Shown here: one piece after another, positions 53,896 to 63,322 of the stretch
Layout: every line of letters begins with the position of its first letter
Numbering within the stretch: the first letter of the stretch is position 1
Source: Rubripirellula reticaptiva
GTDB lineage: Bacteria > Planctomycetota > Planctomycetia > Pirellulales > Pirellulaceae
Direction: 5' to 3'
NCBI RefSeq assembly: GCF_007860175.1
Contig: NZ_SJPX01000001.1
Location: 744,001-808,000, forward strand
DNA length: 64,000 nt
Position numbers and translations under genes: made by a program
The notes under the pieces: generated by a model
What the model saw: only the letters and a program-made list of their open reading frames with translations
The model's database searches: none
Told to the model about the DNA's origin: nothing

Positions 53896-54663
53896 ATGCT
53901 TGCCGCCCGTGTGATCCCCTGCTTGGACGTTTTTCAAGGCCGCGTCGTCAAGGGAACTAATTTCGTCAATCTGCGTGACGCCGGCGATCCGGTCGAAGTG
54001 GCGCGTCGGTACGAGGCCGAGGGTGCGGACGAGTTGGTGTTTTTGGACATCACGGCCAGCCATGAAGAACGCGACATCATCCTGGACGTCGTGCGGCGAA
54101 CGGCCGAACAAGTCTTCATGCCGTTGACCGTTGGCGGCGGCGTGCGAACGGTCGAGGACGTGCGAGCCCTGCTGTCGGCCGGTTGCGACAAAGTGTCGAT
54201 CAACTCTGCCGCCTGCACCGATCCCGATTTTGTGCGCCGCGCCGCCGATCGGTTTGGCAGTCAGTGCATCGTTGTCAATATCGACCCCAAACGCATCATC
54301 AAAGACGGCAAAGAAGTCTGGGAAGTCCACATCAACGGCGGCCGCAAGCCGACGGGACTGATGGCGGTCGAGTGGGCCAAAGAGATCGAAAGACTCGGTG
54401 CCGGCGAGATCGTATTGACCTGCATGGACGCCGACGGGACTCGCGACGGCTATGACATCGAAATCACCTCGGCGGTCAGCGAAGCGGTTTCGATCCCGGT
54501 CGTGGCCAGCGGCGGGGCCGGTTCGCCTCAGCACATGGTCGAGGCAATTCGCGACGGCAAGGCCGACGCGGCGCTGGCGGCCAGCATCTTTCACTTCGGC
54601 CAATTCACGATCGCCGAAACCAAACAAGCGATGCGAGAAGCGGGAATCGCCGTGCGTCTCTAG
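53896..54663 (+). CDS. hisF: Imidazole glycerol phosphate synthase, cyclase subunit
   Basis: The 255-residue TIM barrel has HisF blocks [20 protein letters not shown] (catalytic Asp), [34 protein letters not shown] and [14 protein letters not shown]. With HisH it forms imidazole glycerol phosphate and AICAR in histidine synthesis. AICAR is the substrate of PurH, whose gene lies 100 bases downstream. No other his genes are nearby. The start at ATG 53896 gives the normal N-terminus. Confidence 0.97.
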   Translation: MLAARVIPCLDVFQGRVVKGTNFVNLRDAGDPVEVARRYEAEGADELVFLDITASHEERDIILDVVRRTAEQVFMPLTVGGGVRTVEDVRALLSAGCDKVSINSAACTDPDFVRRAADRFGSQCIVVNIDPKRIIKDGKEVWEVHINGGRKPTGLMAVEWAKEIERLGAGEIVLTCMDADGTRDGYDIEITSAVSEAVSIPVVASGGAGSPQHMVEAIRDGKADAALAASIFHFGQFTIAETKQAMREAGIAVRL

Positions 54664-54765
54664 CATCGCCCCGTTGACGTTTACGGCTTTTGGCGAGTAC
54701 ACAAGAGCGCCCTAGATACCATCTTGCCTCGCGTTTTTCTCCGCGTTTGACCACTCCGGATCGCT

Positions 54766-56343
54766 ATGACTGCCTCTGACGTTGCCCCCATCCGCACTGC
54801 CTTGATCAGCGTCAGCGACAAGCTCGGTTTGTCCGACTTGGCTGCTGGACTGCAACGTGCCGGTGTAGCGATCTACAGCACCGGTGGCACTCGCCGCCAC
54901 CTGGAAGAAACCGGCATCGACGTTCAAGACGTCGCCGATTACACGGGTTTTCCAGAAATGCTTGATGGCCGCGTCAAAACACTGCACCCAAAAATTTTTG
55001 GTGGCATCCTGGCGATTCGCGACCGCGACGATCACATGGACGCGATCGAAGAACACGACATCATCCCGTTTGATCTGGTGGTCGTGAATCTATACCCATT
55101 CGCCGCAACGGCCGCCCGCCCGGGCGTTAGCCGCGAAGAGTGCGTCGAACAAATCGACATCGGCGGCCCCAGCCTGGTCCGTGCCGCAGCCAAAAACCAC
55201 ATCGACGTCGCCGTCGCCACCAGCCCTCAACAGTACAGCGAACTGCTTGGCCAGTTGGACGATGCTGGCGGCACGACGCTTGACTTCCGCAGCAAGCTTG
55301 CCGCCGACGCTTTCGAACATACAGCCGGATACGACCGAGCGATCGCCGACTTCATGCGAGGCGACACGATCAGCGGCGAGTTCCCAGCCAGCCTGAATGT
55401 GACGCTTCGTCGCAAGACGCAACTTCGCTATGGCGAAAACCCACACCAACGTGCCGCCCTGTATATCGATCCGACCGTGCGTAGCGCGAACCTGGTATCG
55501 GCACGCCAAATCAGCGGCAAAGAATTGTCCTACAACAACTTGTTGGACCTCGACTCGGCACTGGAAATCGTTCGCGGTTTCGGTGGCCCCGCCGTCTCGG
55601 TCATCAAGCACAACAACCCCTGCGGCGCAGCCACCGACGCCAAACTCGCGCGGGCATGCCGCAAAGCACTCGCCGGCGATCCTCTGAGCGCCTTCGGCAG
55701 CGTGCTAGGGTTCAACCGAACAGTCGACCGAGAAACCGCCGAACTGCTGTGCGAACCAGGGCTGTTCATCGAAGCCATCGTCGCGCCGGACTTCCAAGCC
55801 GAAGCGGTTGGACTGTTGACCAGCAAACCAAAGTGGCGCGAAAACGTTCGCTTGATGCAAGTCGGTCGTTTGGACACACCGCCATCCTCGATTCAGCGCC
55901 GGTTCATTTCGGGCGGTGTCTTGGTGCAAGATGCCGATCGCATGACCAGTTCTATGCTGCAGTGGAAAACGGTCACGGAAACCAAAGTCGCTGACGAATT
56001 GTGGGATGACGTTTCGTTCGCATGGGAAATGGTCCGCCACGTCAAGAGTAACGCTATCGTGTTGGCGAAAGATACGTCACTGATCGGCGTCGGCGCAGGC
56101 CAAATGAGCCGTGTCGACAGCGTCGAAATCGCGATCGACAAAGCTGGTGATCGCGGCCATGGGGCCGTGCTGGCATCGGACGCGTTCTTCCCCTTTCCCG
56201 ACTCGATTGAAGCCGCTGCCGAAGCAGGCGTCGTCGCTGTCATCCAGCCTGGTGGTTCACGCCGAGACAACGAAGTGATCGAAGCCTGCAACAAGTACAA
56301 CTTACCGTTGGTGCTGACCGGCCGACGTCACTTCAAGCACTAA
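54766..56343 (+). CDS. purH: Bifunctional AICAR formyltransferase/IMP cyclohydrolase
   Basis: The 525-residue enzyme does the last two steps of IMP synthesis. The N-terminal cyclohydrolase (RTALISVSDKLGLSDLAAGL, VKTLHPKIFGGIL) and C-terminal transformylase (KHNNPCGAATDAKLARACRK, ALAGDPLSAFGSVLGFNR, QPGGSRRDNEVIEACNKYNL) are complete. It follows hisF, linked through AICAR. Length is normal for the family. Confidence 0.98.
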   Translation: MTASDVAPIRTALISVSDKLGLSDLAAGLQRAGVAIYSTGGTRRHLEETGIDVQDVADYTGFPEMLDGRVKTLHPKIFGGILAIRDRDDHMDAIEEHDIIPFDLVVVNLYPFAATAARPGVSREECVEQIDIGGPSLVRAAAKNHIDVAVATSPQQYSELLGQLDDAGGTTLDFRSKLAADAFEHTAGYDRAIADFMRGDTISGEFPASLNVTLRRKTQLRYGENPHQRAALYIDPTVRSANLVSARQISGKELSYNNLLDLDSALEIVRGFGGPAVSVIKHNNPCGAATDAKLARACRKALAGDPLSAFGSVLGFNRTVDRETAELLCEPGLFIEAIVAPDFQAEAVGLLTSKPKWRENVRLMQVGRLDTPPSSIQRRFISGGVLVQDADRMTSSMLQWKTVTETKVADELWDDVSFAWEMVRHVKSNAIVLAKDTSLIGVGAGQMSRVDSVEIAIDKAGDRGHGAVLASDAFFPFPDSIEAAAEAGVVAVIQPGGSRRDNEVIEACNKYNLPLVLTGRRHFKH

Positions 56344-56372
56344 GAGTCGTGCTGAAATAAGTTCGGCATACG

Positions 56373-56521
56373 ACTCTCCCTCTGGGATAGTCGGACGCCG
56401 AAGCGACCGGAGAAGGTACCGGAGAGAGTTCGCATACGGCCCTCCCCGGCCGCTACCGTGTCCGACCCTCCCGCGGGGCGTGAGGGTAATTTTGAGTTTG
56501 TGAATTCCGGAGCTATTTCCG
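56373..56521. repeat. Dispersed intergenic repeat, long copy
   Basis: Found between purH and trpC, it begins with the same 22-base motif as 49429 and ends with a related 29-base segment. The extra middle contains GC-rich inverted segments (CTCCCTCTGGGA, and CCTCCCGCGGGGCGTGAGGG). It is probably a mobile or structural intergenic element. Confidence 0.55.
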
Positions 56522-56547
56522 AACAATTCCTTAGCGGCAACCGCATC

Positions 56548-57336
56548 ATGACGATTCTCGATAAAATCATCGACCAAACCCGGATCACGATCGAAACCGA
56601 TCGCGACCGCGTACCAGCGTCGGAACTCGAATCGATGCTCGGTGACCTGCCGCCGTGCCGTGACTTTCACGCGGCGCTAGCCGCCGGTGACGAAGTTCAA
56701 TTGATCGCCGAAGTCAAAAAGGCCAGTCCGTCGGCAGGGCTGATCCGCAAAGACTTTGACCCAGCCACCTTGGCGAAGTGTTACGAAGACGGCGGGGCCG
56801 CCTGCATCAGCGTACTGACCGACGAGCCGTTTTTCCAAGGCTCGCTGGAATATCTAAGACAAGTTCGCTCAGCCGTCGATCTACCGCTGCTCCGCAAAGA
56901 CTTCATCATTGACCGATACCAACTGCTGCAAGCCCGCATCGTCGGCGCTGATTGTGTATTACTGATCGCCGAGTGCTTGTCACCAAGCGAACTGAAACAA
57001 CTACATGATCAAGCCACCGAACTTGGATTGCAAACCCTAATCGAACTGTACGAACCGTCCAATTTGGATGCCGTGCTGGCCACGGGGACTCGGCTGGTCG
57101 GCGTCAATAATCGCGATCTGAAAACATTCAAGACATCACTCTCGCACACACTCGATCTGCGCCCCTCGATTCCCGCTGATCGATTGCTCGTCGGCGAAAG
57201 CGGTATCGTGACCAACGACGACGTGTTGATGCTCGGCCGCGGCGGAGTCAAAGCGATACTGGTTGGCGAATCACTGATGCGACAAGACGATGTGACCGCA
57301 GCGACGCGTCGATTATTAGGCAAAACCAATGGCTAG
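56548..57336 (+). CDS. trpC: Indole-3-glycerol phosphate synthase
   Basis: The 262-residue enzyme makes indole-3-glycerol phosphate for tryptophan. All blocks are present: LIAEVKKASPSAGLIRKDFD, ISVLTDEPFFQGSLEYLRQV, PLLRKDFIIDRYQLLQARIV, GVNNRDLKTF, LLVGESGIVTNDD and AILVGESLM. The ATG at 56548 is the first start that gives a normal N-terminus; the frame is open back through the dispersed repeat. It overlaps the next gene by eight bases. Confidence 0.97.
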   Translation: MTILDKIIDQTRITIETDRDRVPASELESMLGDLPPCRDFHAALAAGDEVQLIAEVKKASPSAGLIRKDFDPATLAKCYEDGGAACISVLTDEPFFQGSLEYLRQVRSAVDLPLLRKDFIIDRYQLLQARIVGADCVLLIAECLSPSELKQLHDQATELGLQTLIELYEPSNLDAVLATGTRLVGVNNRDLKTFKTSLSHTLDLRPSIPADRLLVGESGIVTNDDVLMLGRGGVKAILVGESLMRQDDVTAATRRLLGKTNG

Positions 57337-58663
57337 TCGTTTCGAAGTTGGCAACCGTTTCTACGCGTTGCTGGCGATTGCCTTGTTTGTGATCGGTGTC
57401 ACGTTGACGGCCGCGCGAACCGTCAAGCAGTACCAAACGCCCGGGCCATTCGATCCGTCGCGGCAGGGCATGTGCGACTTTCACAACGGGATCTACTTTC
57501 CGACGCGCGCAGTCCTGGAAGGCATCAGTCCCTACGGCGCTGACTACGCGGCGGCGAATCCAGTCGCGCGACAGATTCCGTTTTTCTTGCCATCGGTTTT
57601 GGTGCTGCACACTCCGTTTGTGCTGCTGCCGCTGCACACTGCCGAAGTTTTATTCTTTGCATTTTCCGTTGCCGTCGTACTTGCAATCGGCATCATCGTG
57701 TCGTCTTCGGTTGTGTCGTCATCGCCCCGACCAGGATCGACTCAAGCCGATTGGACCAGGCATCCGATCCGTTGGGATTTAACGTTTGCGGTAGCTGCTG
57801 CGTTGGTGTTTTCACGCGGCGGGCACATCACACTATTCGACGGTTACTTCACGTTCGAATTGATCTTGGCAACGTACTTAGCGATTCACTGGGGCGATCG
57901 CCGTCCTTGGATGTCAGCAATCATGCTGGCGATCGTAGCATCGAAACCCACCTACATCTTGCCGCTCGGTTTCTTGATGCTGGCTCGCGGCAATGTCAGA
58001 GCGATCATCATCGGCGCCATTCTCAGTGTCGTTTCCGCTGGCGTTCCGTTCGCTTGGCTTGCTTACCGTGAAGGCGACGGTGACGTTGGACGTGGCATCG
58101 AAATACTGCGAGACGACGTCGAAACGACGCAAGAGATTCACCGTGCTCAAGACGACGAGTCGCCAGTGTTTTCATGGACCCGAGTCGACGTGTTGGCGGT
58201 TGCCGCGAAGTGGGCCGGCAAAGATCCCAAGGAAGCGACCCACCTGATCGTGATGGCAGTGATTCTGATTCCATCGATGGTGATATTGAATCGCCGCCGT
58301 CGCCAAGGCCTGGACGATGGGCTGGTCGGCGTCACCGGTGGCCTGATCCTGTTGACAATGTTGGTCAGCCTGTATCACCAGTCCTATGACACGATGCTGA
58401 TGGTCGGGCCGCTTGCAGCGATTCTCGTAAAATCGCCCCCAACCTGGGCCATGATTCCGACAATCTGGCGCATAGGGCTAGCCGGATTGTGGGCCGTTCC
58501 CCTGTTCAATTACGTTTCGACTCGCATGATCTTGGGGCGACTCGACCCGGGCGTCACGGCCGTTCGGGTCCTAACCAGCGTCAATGGCGTTTGCTTAGCC
58601 ATCGGACTGGCGATTTTGGTCATTTTAGTGGCGCAATCCAAAGGGTCGCAAACTGTTTCTTAA
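57329..58663 (+). CDS. GT87-like membrane glycosyltransferase
   Basis: The 444-residue protein has about ten membrane segments. A long first loop carries the conserved acidic region (DFHNGIYFPTRAVLEGISPY) typical of GT-C/GT87 mannosyltransferases using polyprenyl phosphate sugars. The overlap with trpC and the following DPM1-like gene fit a glycosylation cluster. Catalytic function is inferred from topology and the loop. Confidence 0.72.
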   Translation: MASRFEVGNRFYALLAIALFVIGVTLTAARTVKQYQTPGPFDPSRQGMCDFHNGIYFPTRAVLEGISPYGADYAAANPVARQIPFFLPSVLVLHTPFVLLPLHTAEVLFFAFSVAVVLAIGIIVSSSVVSSSPRPGSTQADWTRHPIRWDLTFAVAAALVFSRGGHITLFDGYFTFELILATYLAIHWGDRRPWMSAIMLAIVASKPTYILPLGFLMLARGNVRAIIIGAILSVVSAGVPFAWLAYREGDGDVGRGIEILRDDVETTQEIHRAQDDESPVFSWTRVDVLAVAAKWAGKDPKEATHLIVMAVILIPSMVILNRRRRQGLDDGLVGVTGGLILLTMLVSLYHQSYDTMLMVGPLAAILVKSPPTWAMIPTIWRIGLAGLWAVPLFNYVSTRMILGRLDPGVTAVRVLTSVNGVCLAIGLAILVILVAQSKGSQTVS

Positions 58664-58832
58664 GGGGATTTCTAGCCACTGTGAAAAAAGTGGTTAAAAG
58701 TTCACCATTCTAAGTCTTGTGGTGATGGGTTGTAGCGATAACACTGGAAACCCTGACAGCTACCCTCTGCGGGTCCTGCCAACACCCCCACCGTTGCCCA
58801 GTAACGCCTGACATGCGTCGGCCCCACACACC

Positions 58833-59669
58833 ATGAATAACGAATCTACCGGTCCGGAAACGCAAGCCCAAGAAGCTTCTCAAGTTCAGTCAGCCAACGA
58901 GTCTCGCGATTCAATGCGATTCCGTCCGGTAAAAGTGTTCATGGCGTTGCCGGCCTATAACGAAGAAGAAGCGTTGCCAGAACTGCTGGAACGAATCGGC
59001 GAAGCTTTCGCCGACAGTGGCCTCCCCTACGAGGTCGTCATCGTGGATGACGGAAGCAAGGACGACACTGCGAAAATCGCATCACAGATGTCATTCCAAA
59101 TGCCAATCCACTTGGTCAAGCACGAAGTCAACTCGGGCCTCGGCGTCACCATCCGCGATGGTCTTCGCGAAGCTGTCGACCGCGCCGGCGAACGCGACAT
59201 CATCATCACGATGGACGCCGACAACACGCACCCACCTGGGCTGATCAACCGCATGGTCAGCATGATCAACGAAGGCTGCGACGTTGTCATTGCATCGCGT
59301 TTCCAGCCCGGTGCCCGCGTCATCGGTGTACCGTTCGAACGACACATCCTGTCGATCGGTGCACGCGTTCTGTTTACGACACTGTTTCCGACGCGTGGCG
59401 TTCGCGATTACACCTCAGGATACCGTGCTTACCGTGCATCGGTGATCCGCCAAGCGTTTGCCGAACACGGCGACAATTTTGTTGGCGAAAAAGGCTTCTC
59501 GTGCATGGCTGACATTCTGTTGAAACTGCGCAGCCAAGGCGTCATGTTCGGCGAAGCTCCGCTGCGTTTGCGTTACGACCAAAAGGGCGGCGACAGCAAG
59601 ATGCAAGTATTCAAGACCATCTGGCTGACACTGAAATTGCTCGGTCGACACCGCGTTGGGAACAACTAG
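58833..59669 (+). CDS. GT2 family glycosyltransferase, DPM1-like
   Basis: The 278-residue protein has the GT2 fold: VFMALPAYNEEEALPELLER, VVIVDDGSKDDTAKIA, MDADNTHPPGLINRMVSMIN (DxD-type metal site), ASRFQPGARV and YTSGYRAYRA. The lack of C-terminal membrane helices resembles dolichyl-phosphate-mannose synthase. It likely makes polyprenyl-phosphate sugar for the GT-C proteins nearby. The next gene starts two bases after its stop. Confidence 0.87.
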   Translation: MNNESTGPETQAQEASQVQSANESRDSMRFRPVKVFMALPAYNEEEALPELLERIGEAFADSGLPYEVVIVDDGSKDDTAKIASQMSFQMPIHLVKHEVNSGLGVTIRDGLREAVDRAGERDIIITMDADNTHPPGLINRMVSMINEGCDVVIASRFQPGARVIGVPFERHILSIGARVLFTTLFPTRGVRDYTSGYRAYRASVIRQAFAEHGDNFVGEKGFSCMADILLKLRSQGVMFGEAPLRLRYDQKGGDSKMQVFKTIWLTLKLLGRHRVGNN

Positions 59670-59671
59670 TC

Positions 59672-61066
59672 GTGCCGGATTCGATTTCAGAAGATGCTCC
59701 ACGTCGGTCATGGCTCGTCGTCGGTGGCGGTGTGATGGGTCTAAAGATCGCTCGTGATTTGATTGCCCGTGGCCAAGACGTCACCATCGCCGAAGCCGCA
59801 CCTGTCATGGGTGGACTGACCAGCGCGTGGCAATTGGGCGACATCGTCTGGGATCGCTTCTACCATGTCACGCTGCTTAGCGATTCAAAGCTTCGTGACG
59901 TCCTGTCCGAGATCGGGCTTGAAAGCGAAATCGATTGGGTCGAAACAAAGACCGGCTTCTATGCCGATGGCAAGTTGCTGTCGATGAGCAACACTGCCGA
60001 ATTCCTGAAGTTCCCGCCGCTGTCGATGTTCGAGCGACTGCGACTGGGCGGCACGATTTTCTATGCGTCGAAGATCAAGAGCTGGCGGCGTCTTGAAAAG
60101 CTGTCCGTCGAAAAATGGCTGCGACGCTGGTCAGGCAACGGTGCCTTTGAAAAAGTTTGGCTGCCGCTTTTGAAAGCCAAGCTTGGCGACGCCTACAAAC
60201 AAACCTCCGCTGCATTCATTTGGGCACATACCGCCCGGATGTACAAAGCCCGTCGCAGCGGTGCCAAGAAAGAAATGTTCGGCTACGTCCCGGGCGGTTA
60301 TGCACGAATCTTGGACCAATGGGTCAACGTGCTGACCGAGCAAGGCCTGACCGTGAGGACGTCGTCACCGGTCATACAAGTGGCAACGGCAAACGATGGC
60401 CCCGGCTTGGATGTCACGTTCGGCAATGGTGGCACCCAACGTTTCGACAACGTCGTATCGACCATCGCATCGCCGCTGATTTCGAAGTCATGCGACGAAC
60501 TGACAAGCGTCGAAAAACAAAAGCTCGACGCCATCCGCTACCTAGGCGTTGTTTGCGCATCGATGCTCTTAAAAGAACCGATCAGCCCCTATTACGTCAC
60601 CAACATCACCGATACCTGGGTCCCGCTGACCGCTGTGATCGAGATGTCGACGATCGTAAATTCGGAAACTCAGCTTGGTGGAAACCATTTGGTTTACCTG
60701 CCCAAGTACCTTCCCGACGATCACGAAGGGCTCAACGAGACCGACGACGACTACAAAGAGAAGTGCCTGTCGACGCTTGAGAAAATGTACGACCACTTTT
60801 CTCGCGACAACGTGCTTGACTTCAAAGTGGCCCGTGCCAAGTACGTCGCCGCACTGGCAACGATCGACTACAGCACTCGTCTGCCACCGATTGTCACCAG
60901 CGTGCCAGGATTCTACGCCCTCAACTCGGCTCACATTCTCGAAGGCAATCTCAACGTCAACGAGACCATCACGCTGGGCGAGACCAAACTTGCCGATGAA
61001 GTTTGGCCCGACTTCGTAGCTCGCGTAAAAACGCCCCACCCCGTCGCCAATTTGCAACAAGCCTAA
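59672..61066 (+). CDS. FAD-dependent oxidoreductase (amine oxidase / protoporphyrinogen oxidase-like)
   Basis: The 464-residue protein (GTG start) has the FAD dinucleotide motif SWLVVGGGVMGLKIARDLIA and the following GGLTSAWQLGDIVWDRFYHV. It has a second FAD-binding part near the end (GFYALNSAHILEGNLNVNET). The family oxidises flavin substrates and includes UDP-sugar mutases and carotenoid or heme enzymes. In this cluster a glycan or lipid modification is likely. It is in the same transcript as the GT2 gene. Confidence 0.82.
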   Translation: MPDSISEDAPRRSWLVVGGGVMGLKIARDLIARGQDVTIAEAAPVMGGLTSAWQLGDIVWDRFYHVTLLSDSKLRDVLSEIGLESEIDWVETKTGFYADGKLLSMSNTAEFLKFPPLSMFERLRLGGTIFYASKIKSWRRLEKLSVEKWLRRWSGNGAFEKVWLPLLKAKLGDAYKQTSAAFIWAHTARMYKARRSGAKKEMFGYVPGGYARILDQWVNVLTEQGLTVRTSSPVIQVATANDGPGLDVTFGNGGTQRFDNVVSTIASPLISKSCDELTSVEKQKLDAIRYLGVVCASMLLKEPISPYYVTNITDTWVPLTAVIEMSTIVNSETQLGGNHLVYLPKYLPDDHEGLNETDDDYKEKCLSTLEKMYDHFSRDNVLDFKVARAKYVAALATIDYSTRLPPIVTSVPGFYALNSAHILEGNLNVNETITLGETKLADEVWPDFVARVKTPHPVANLQQA

Positions 61067-61320
61067 CGCGGACCGCTAGTGCAGCCTGTTCGAAGGCTGG
61101 TCGCGCGAAGGCGTCATCAAACGTAGTGGATCTTGTTAAAGATCTTGCATTGCTAACGCCCGCAAATACGCGGGCTACTGCGATGGTCGGCCCCGCCCAA
61201 ATCGGCACCGACCGCAGCGAGGTGACCAACGCGTCTGTGGTACGATGGTTGCCCCAAGCATTGTCGGCCATCCGTTTTTTGGTCGATCCCAGGTCGTGTA
61301 CCTTTTTAACGCTGCAACTC

Positions 61321-62397
61321 ATGCCGAAGCGAATTCTGATCACCGGAGTTTGTGGCTTTGTGGGGTCAACATTGGCTCAAACAATCCCCGAACATCTGTC
61401 GGGTTGCGAGATCATTGGCATCGACAACTTGTCGAGAAGTGGGTCGGCCAGCAATGTCAGCGAGCTGTCGGCACGAGGTGTCCGATTCATTCATGCCGAT
61501 GTTCGAGTACCAGGCGACTTGCAATCGCTGCCAACATGCGACTGGGTGATCGACGCCGCAGCCCACCCAAGCGTTTTAGCAGGCGTCTCGGCCCAGTGCT
61601 CGCCACGGCAGGTTGTCGACAACAACCTAATCGGGACGACGCACTTGCTAGAGCAATGTCGCCACTGGCGAGCCGGCTTCACGCTGCTGAGTTCATCCCG
61701 TGTCTATTCGATTCCGCCCCTGGCGTCGCTGCCGGTGTTGGAAACGAACAACGCATTCGGTTTGGAGAGCGGCTTCGAGCTAACGGGGCTAACCGAGCGT
61801 GGCATCGGCGAAGAATTTTCCACGACTGCGCCTGTGTCACTCTACGGTGCCACGAAGCTAGCCTCGGAAGCAATCGCACTGGAGTATGGCTACGCGTTCG
61901 ACATCCCTGTGTTTGTAAATCGCTGCGGAATTTTGGCCGGCGGAACTCAATTCGGCCGCGCCGACCAAGGCATTTTTTCTTTTTGGCTGCGATCTTGGCG
62001 CGCCCGTGCGCCGCTTCGTTTCAACGGATTTGGCGGCCGAGGGTTGCAAGTCCGCGATTGCCTGCACCCCAAAGATCTGGCAAGACTCGTCGTCAACCAA
62101 ATCAATGCCCCAACCAACAATGACCGACCGCCAATCATCAATGTTTCGGGCGGTTTAACATCGGCACGATCGCTTGCCCAAGTCAGCCAGTGGTGCAGCA
62201 ATCGTTGGGGCGATCATCAAGTCGAGTCCGATGATAACACGCGGCCGTTTGACCTTCCTTGGGTCGTTCTGGATTCTACGGCGGCCAAGCGGCACTGGGA
62301 TTGGAGCCCAACGATGACGACCGAAGAAATCTTTGACGAAATTGCCGCTCATGCCGAGCAGCATCCCGATTGGCTGGATCAATCAAACTTATACTGA
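61321..62397 (+). CDS. NAD-dependent nucleotide-sugar epimerase/dehydratase
   Basis: The 358-residue SDR protein begins MPKRILITGVCGFVGSTLAQ (GxxGxxG), with IGIDNLSRSGSASNVSEL, the catalytic YGATKLASEA (Tyr-xxx-Lys) and SSRVYS. It resembles CDP-paratose epimerase and similar nucleotide-sugar epimerases. It supplies a modified sugar to the surrounding transferases. The ATG at 61321 is chosen since the earlier frame is unconserved. Confidence 0.87.
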   Translation: MPKRILITGVCGFVGSTLAQTIPEHLSGCEIIGIDNLSRSGSASNVSELSARGVRFIHADVRVPGDLQSLPTCDWVIDAAAHPSVLAGVSAQCSPRQVVDNNLIGTTHLLEQCRHWRAGFTLLSSSRVYSIPPLASLPVLETNNAFGLESGFELTGLTERGIGEEFSTTAPVSLYGATKLASEAIALEYGYAFDIPVFVNRCGILAGGTQFGRADQGIFSFWLRSWRARAPLRFNGFGGRGLQVRDCLHPKDLARLVVNQINAPTNNDRPPIINVSGGLTSARSLAQVSQWCSNRWGDHQVESDDNTRPFDLPWVVLDSTAAKRHWDWSPTMTTEEIFDEIAAHAEQHPDWLDQSNLY

Positions 62398-62446
62398 TTG
62401 TGTGGTACCACCGCACGGAATCACCGCCGCACGGGATCTTGCTTTG

Positions 62447-63322
62447 ATGAATCGCGATGAACTCGACACGACTTCAAGTCAGCCCGCCGAAGCGCGGATA
62501 AGCGATCAGTCGTTGCAATTGCTCAGCGTCGTCATCCCGGCCAAGGATGAAGCCGAATGCATTGCGTCGACAGTGCAACATTTGCATTTAGAACTTAGCT
62601 TAAAAACGATTCCACACGAAATTGTGGTGGTCGACGATCATAGTGCCGATTCGACATGGTCAGTTTTGCAATCGCTCGCTGCCGAGAACCCTTATCTTGC
62701 CCCGATCAAGAACCAAGGTGACGGCGGATTTGGCCGCGCGATTGTCGCGGGGCTGAATGTCGCTAAGGGTGATGCGATCGTGATCATGATGGCGGACGAA
62801 TCAGACGACTGCCGCGATGTGGTCCGCTACTGGCATCTGCTCAATGAAGGCTGGGACTGCGTTTTCGGAAGTCGGTTTATCAAAGGCGGCGGAGTCATCG
62901 ACTACCCATGGTTTAAGCTGCGTCTGAACCGGATGGTTAACTTTTGGATCCGCATTTTGTTTCGCATCTCGCTCAACGACACGACGAACGCTTTTAAGGC
63001 GTATCGCAAGACCGTGATCGAGGGATGCCGACCAATCATCTCGCCTCACTTTAATTTGACAGTCGAACTGCCGCTCAAAGCGATCGTGCGAGGGTATTCA
63101 TGGACGGTGATTCCGATCACATGGCGAAATCGACGCACCGGAGTTGCAAAGCTAAAAATCAAGGAAATGGGCAGCCGTTATTTCTTTATCGTCGCTTACG
63201 TCTGGTTAGAGAAGTACTTTAGCCGCGGCGACTATTTAGCAAATGCGCGTTCGGCTCAGCCCTCGAGACCTGCACACCTGGGCCTATCAAAACTGGATTC
63301 GACAGCCGACGAAAAAGCGTGA
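62447..63322 (+). CDS. GT2 family glycosyltransferase (second)
   Basis: The protein (291 residues from the ATG at 62447; 62333 would overlap the epimerase) has LSVVIPAKDEAECIASTVQH, EIVVVDDHSADSTWSVLQSL, MMADESDDCRD as the DxD-like site, and GSRFIKGGGVIDYPWFKLRL. It resembles polyprenyl-phosphate sugar transferases. The stop overlaps the next start (GTGA). Confidence 0.85.
   Translation: MNRDELDTTSSQPAEARISDQSLQLLSVVIPAKDEAECIASTVQHLHLELSLKTIPHEIVVVDDHSADSTWSVLQSLAAENPYLAPIKNQGDGGFGRAIVAGLNVAKGDAIVIMMADESDDCRDVVRYWHLLNEGWDCVFGSRFIKGGGVIDYPWFKLRLNRMVNFWIRILFRISLNDTTNAFKAYRKTVIEGCRPIISPHFNLTVELPLKAIVRGYSWTVIPITWRNRRTGVAKLKIKEMGSRYFFIVAYVWLEKYFSRGDYLANARSAQPSRPAHLGLSKLDSTADEKA

Noticed and set aside
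58655-58690. Fourth copy of the AAGGGGTT regulon motif
   Set aside because: It reads TTAAGGGGATTT without GGGGTT, and no CGCA lies 13 bases later.
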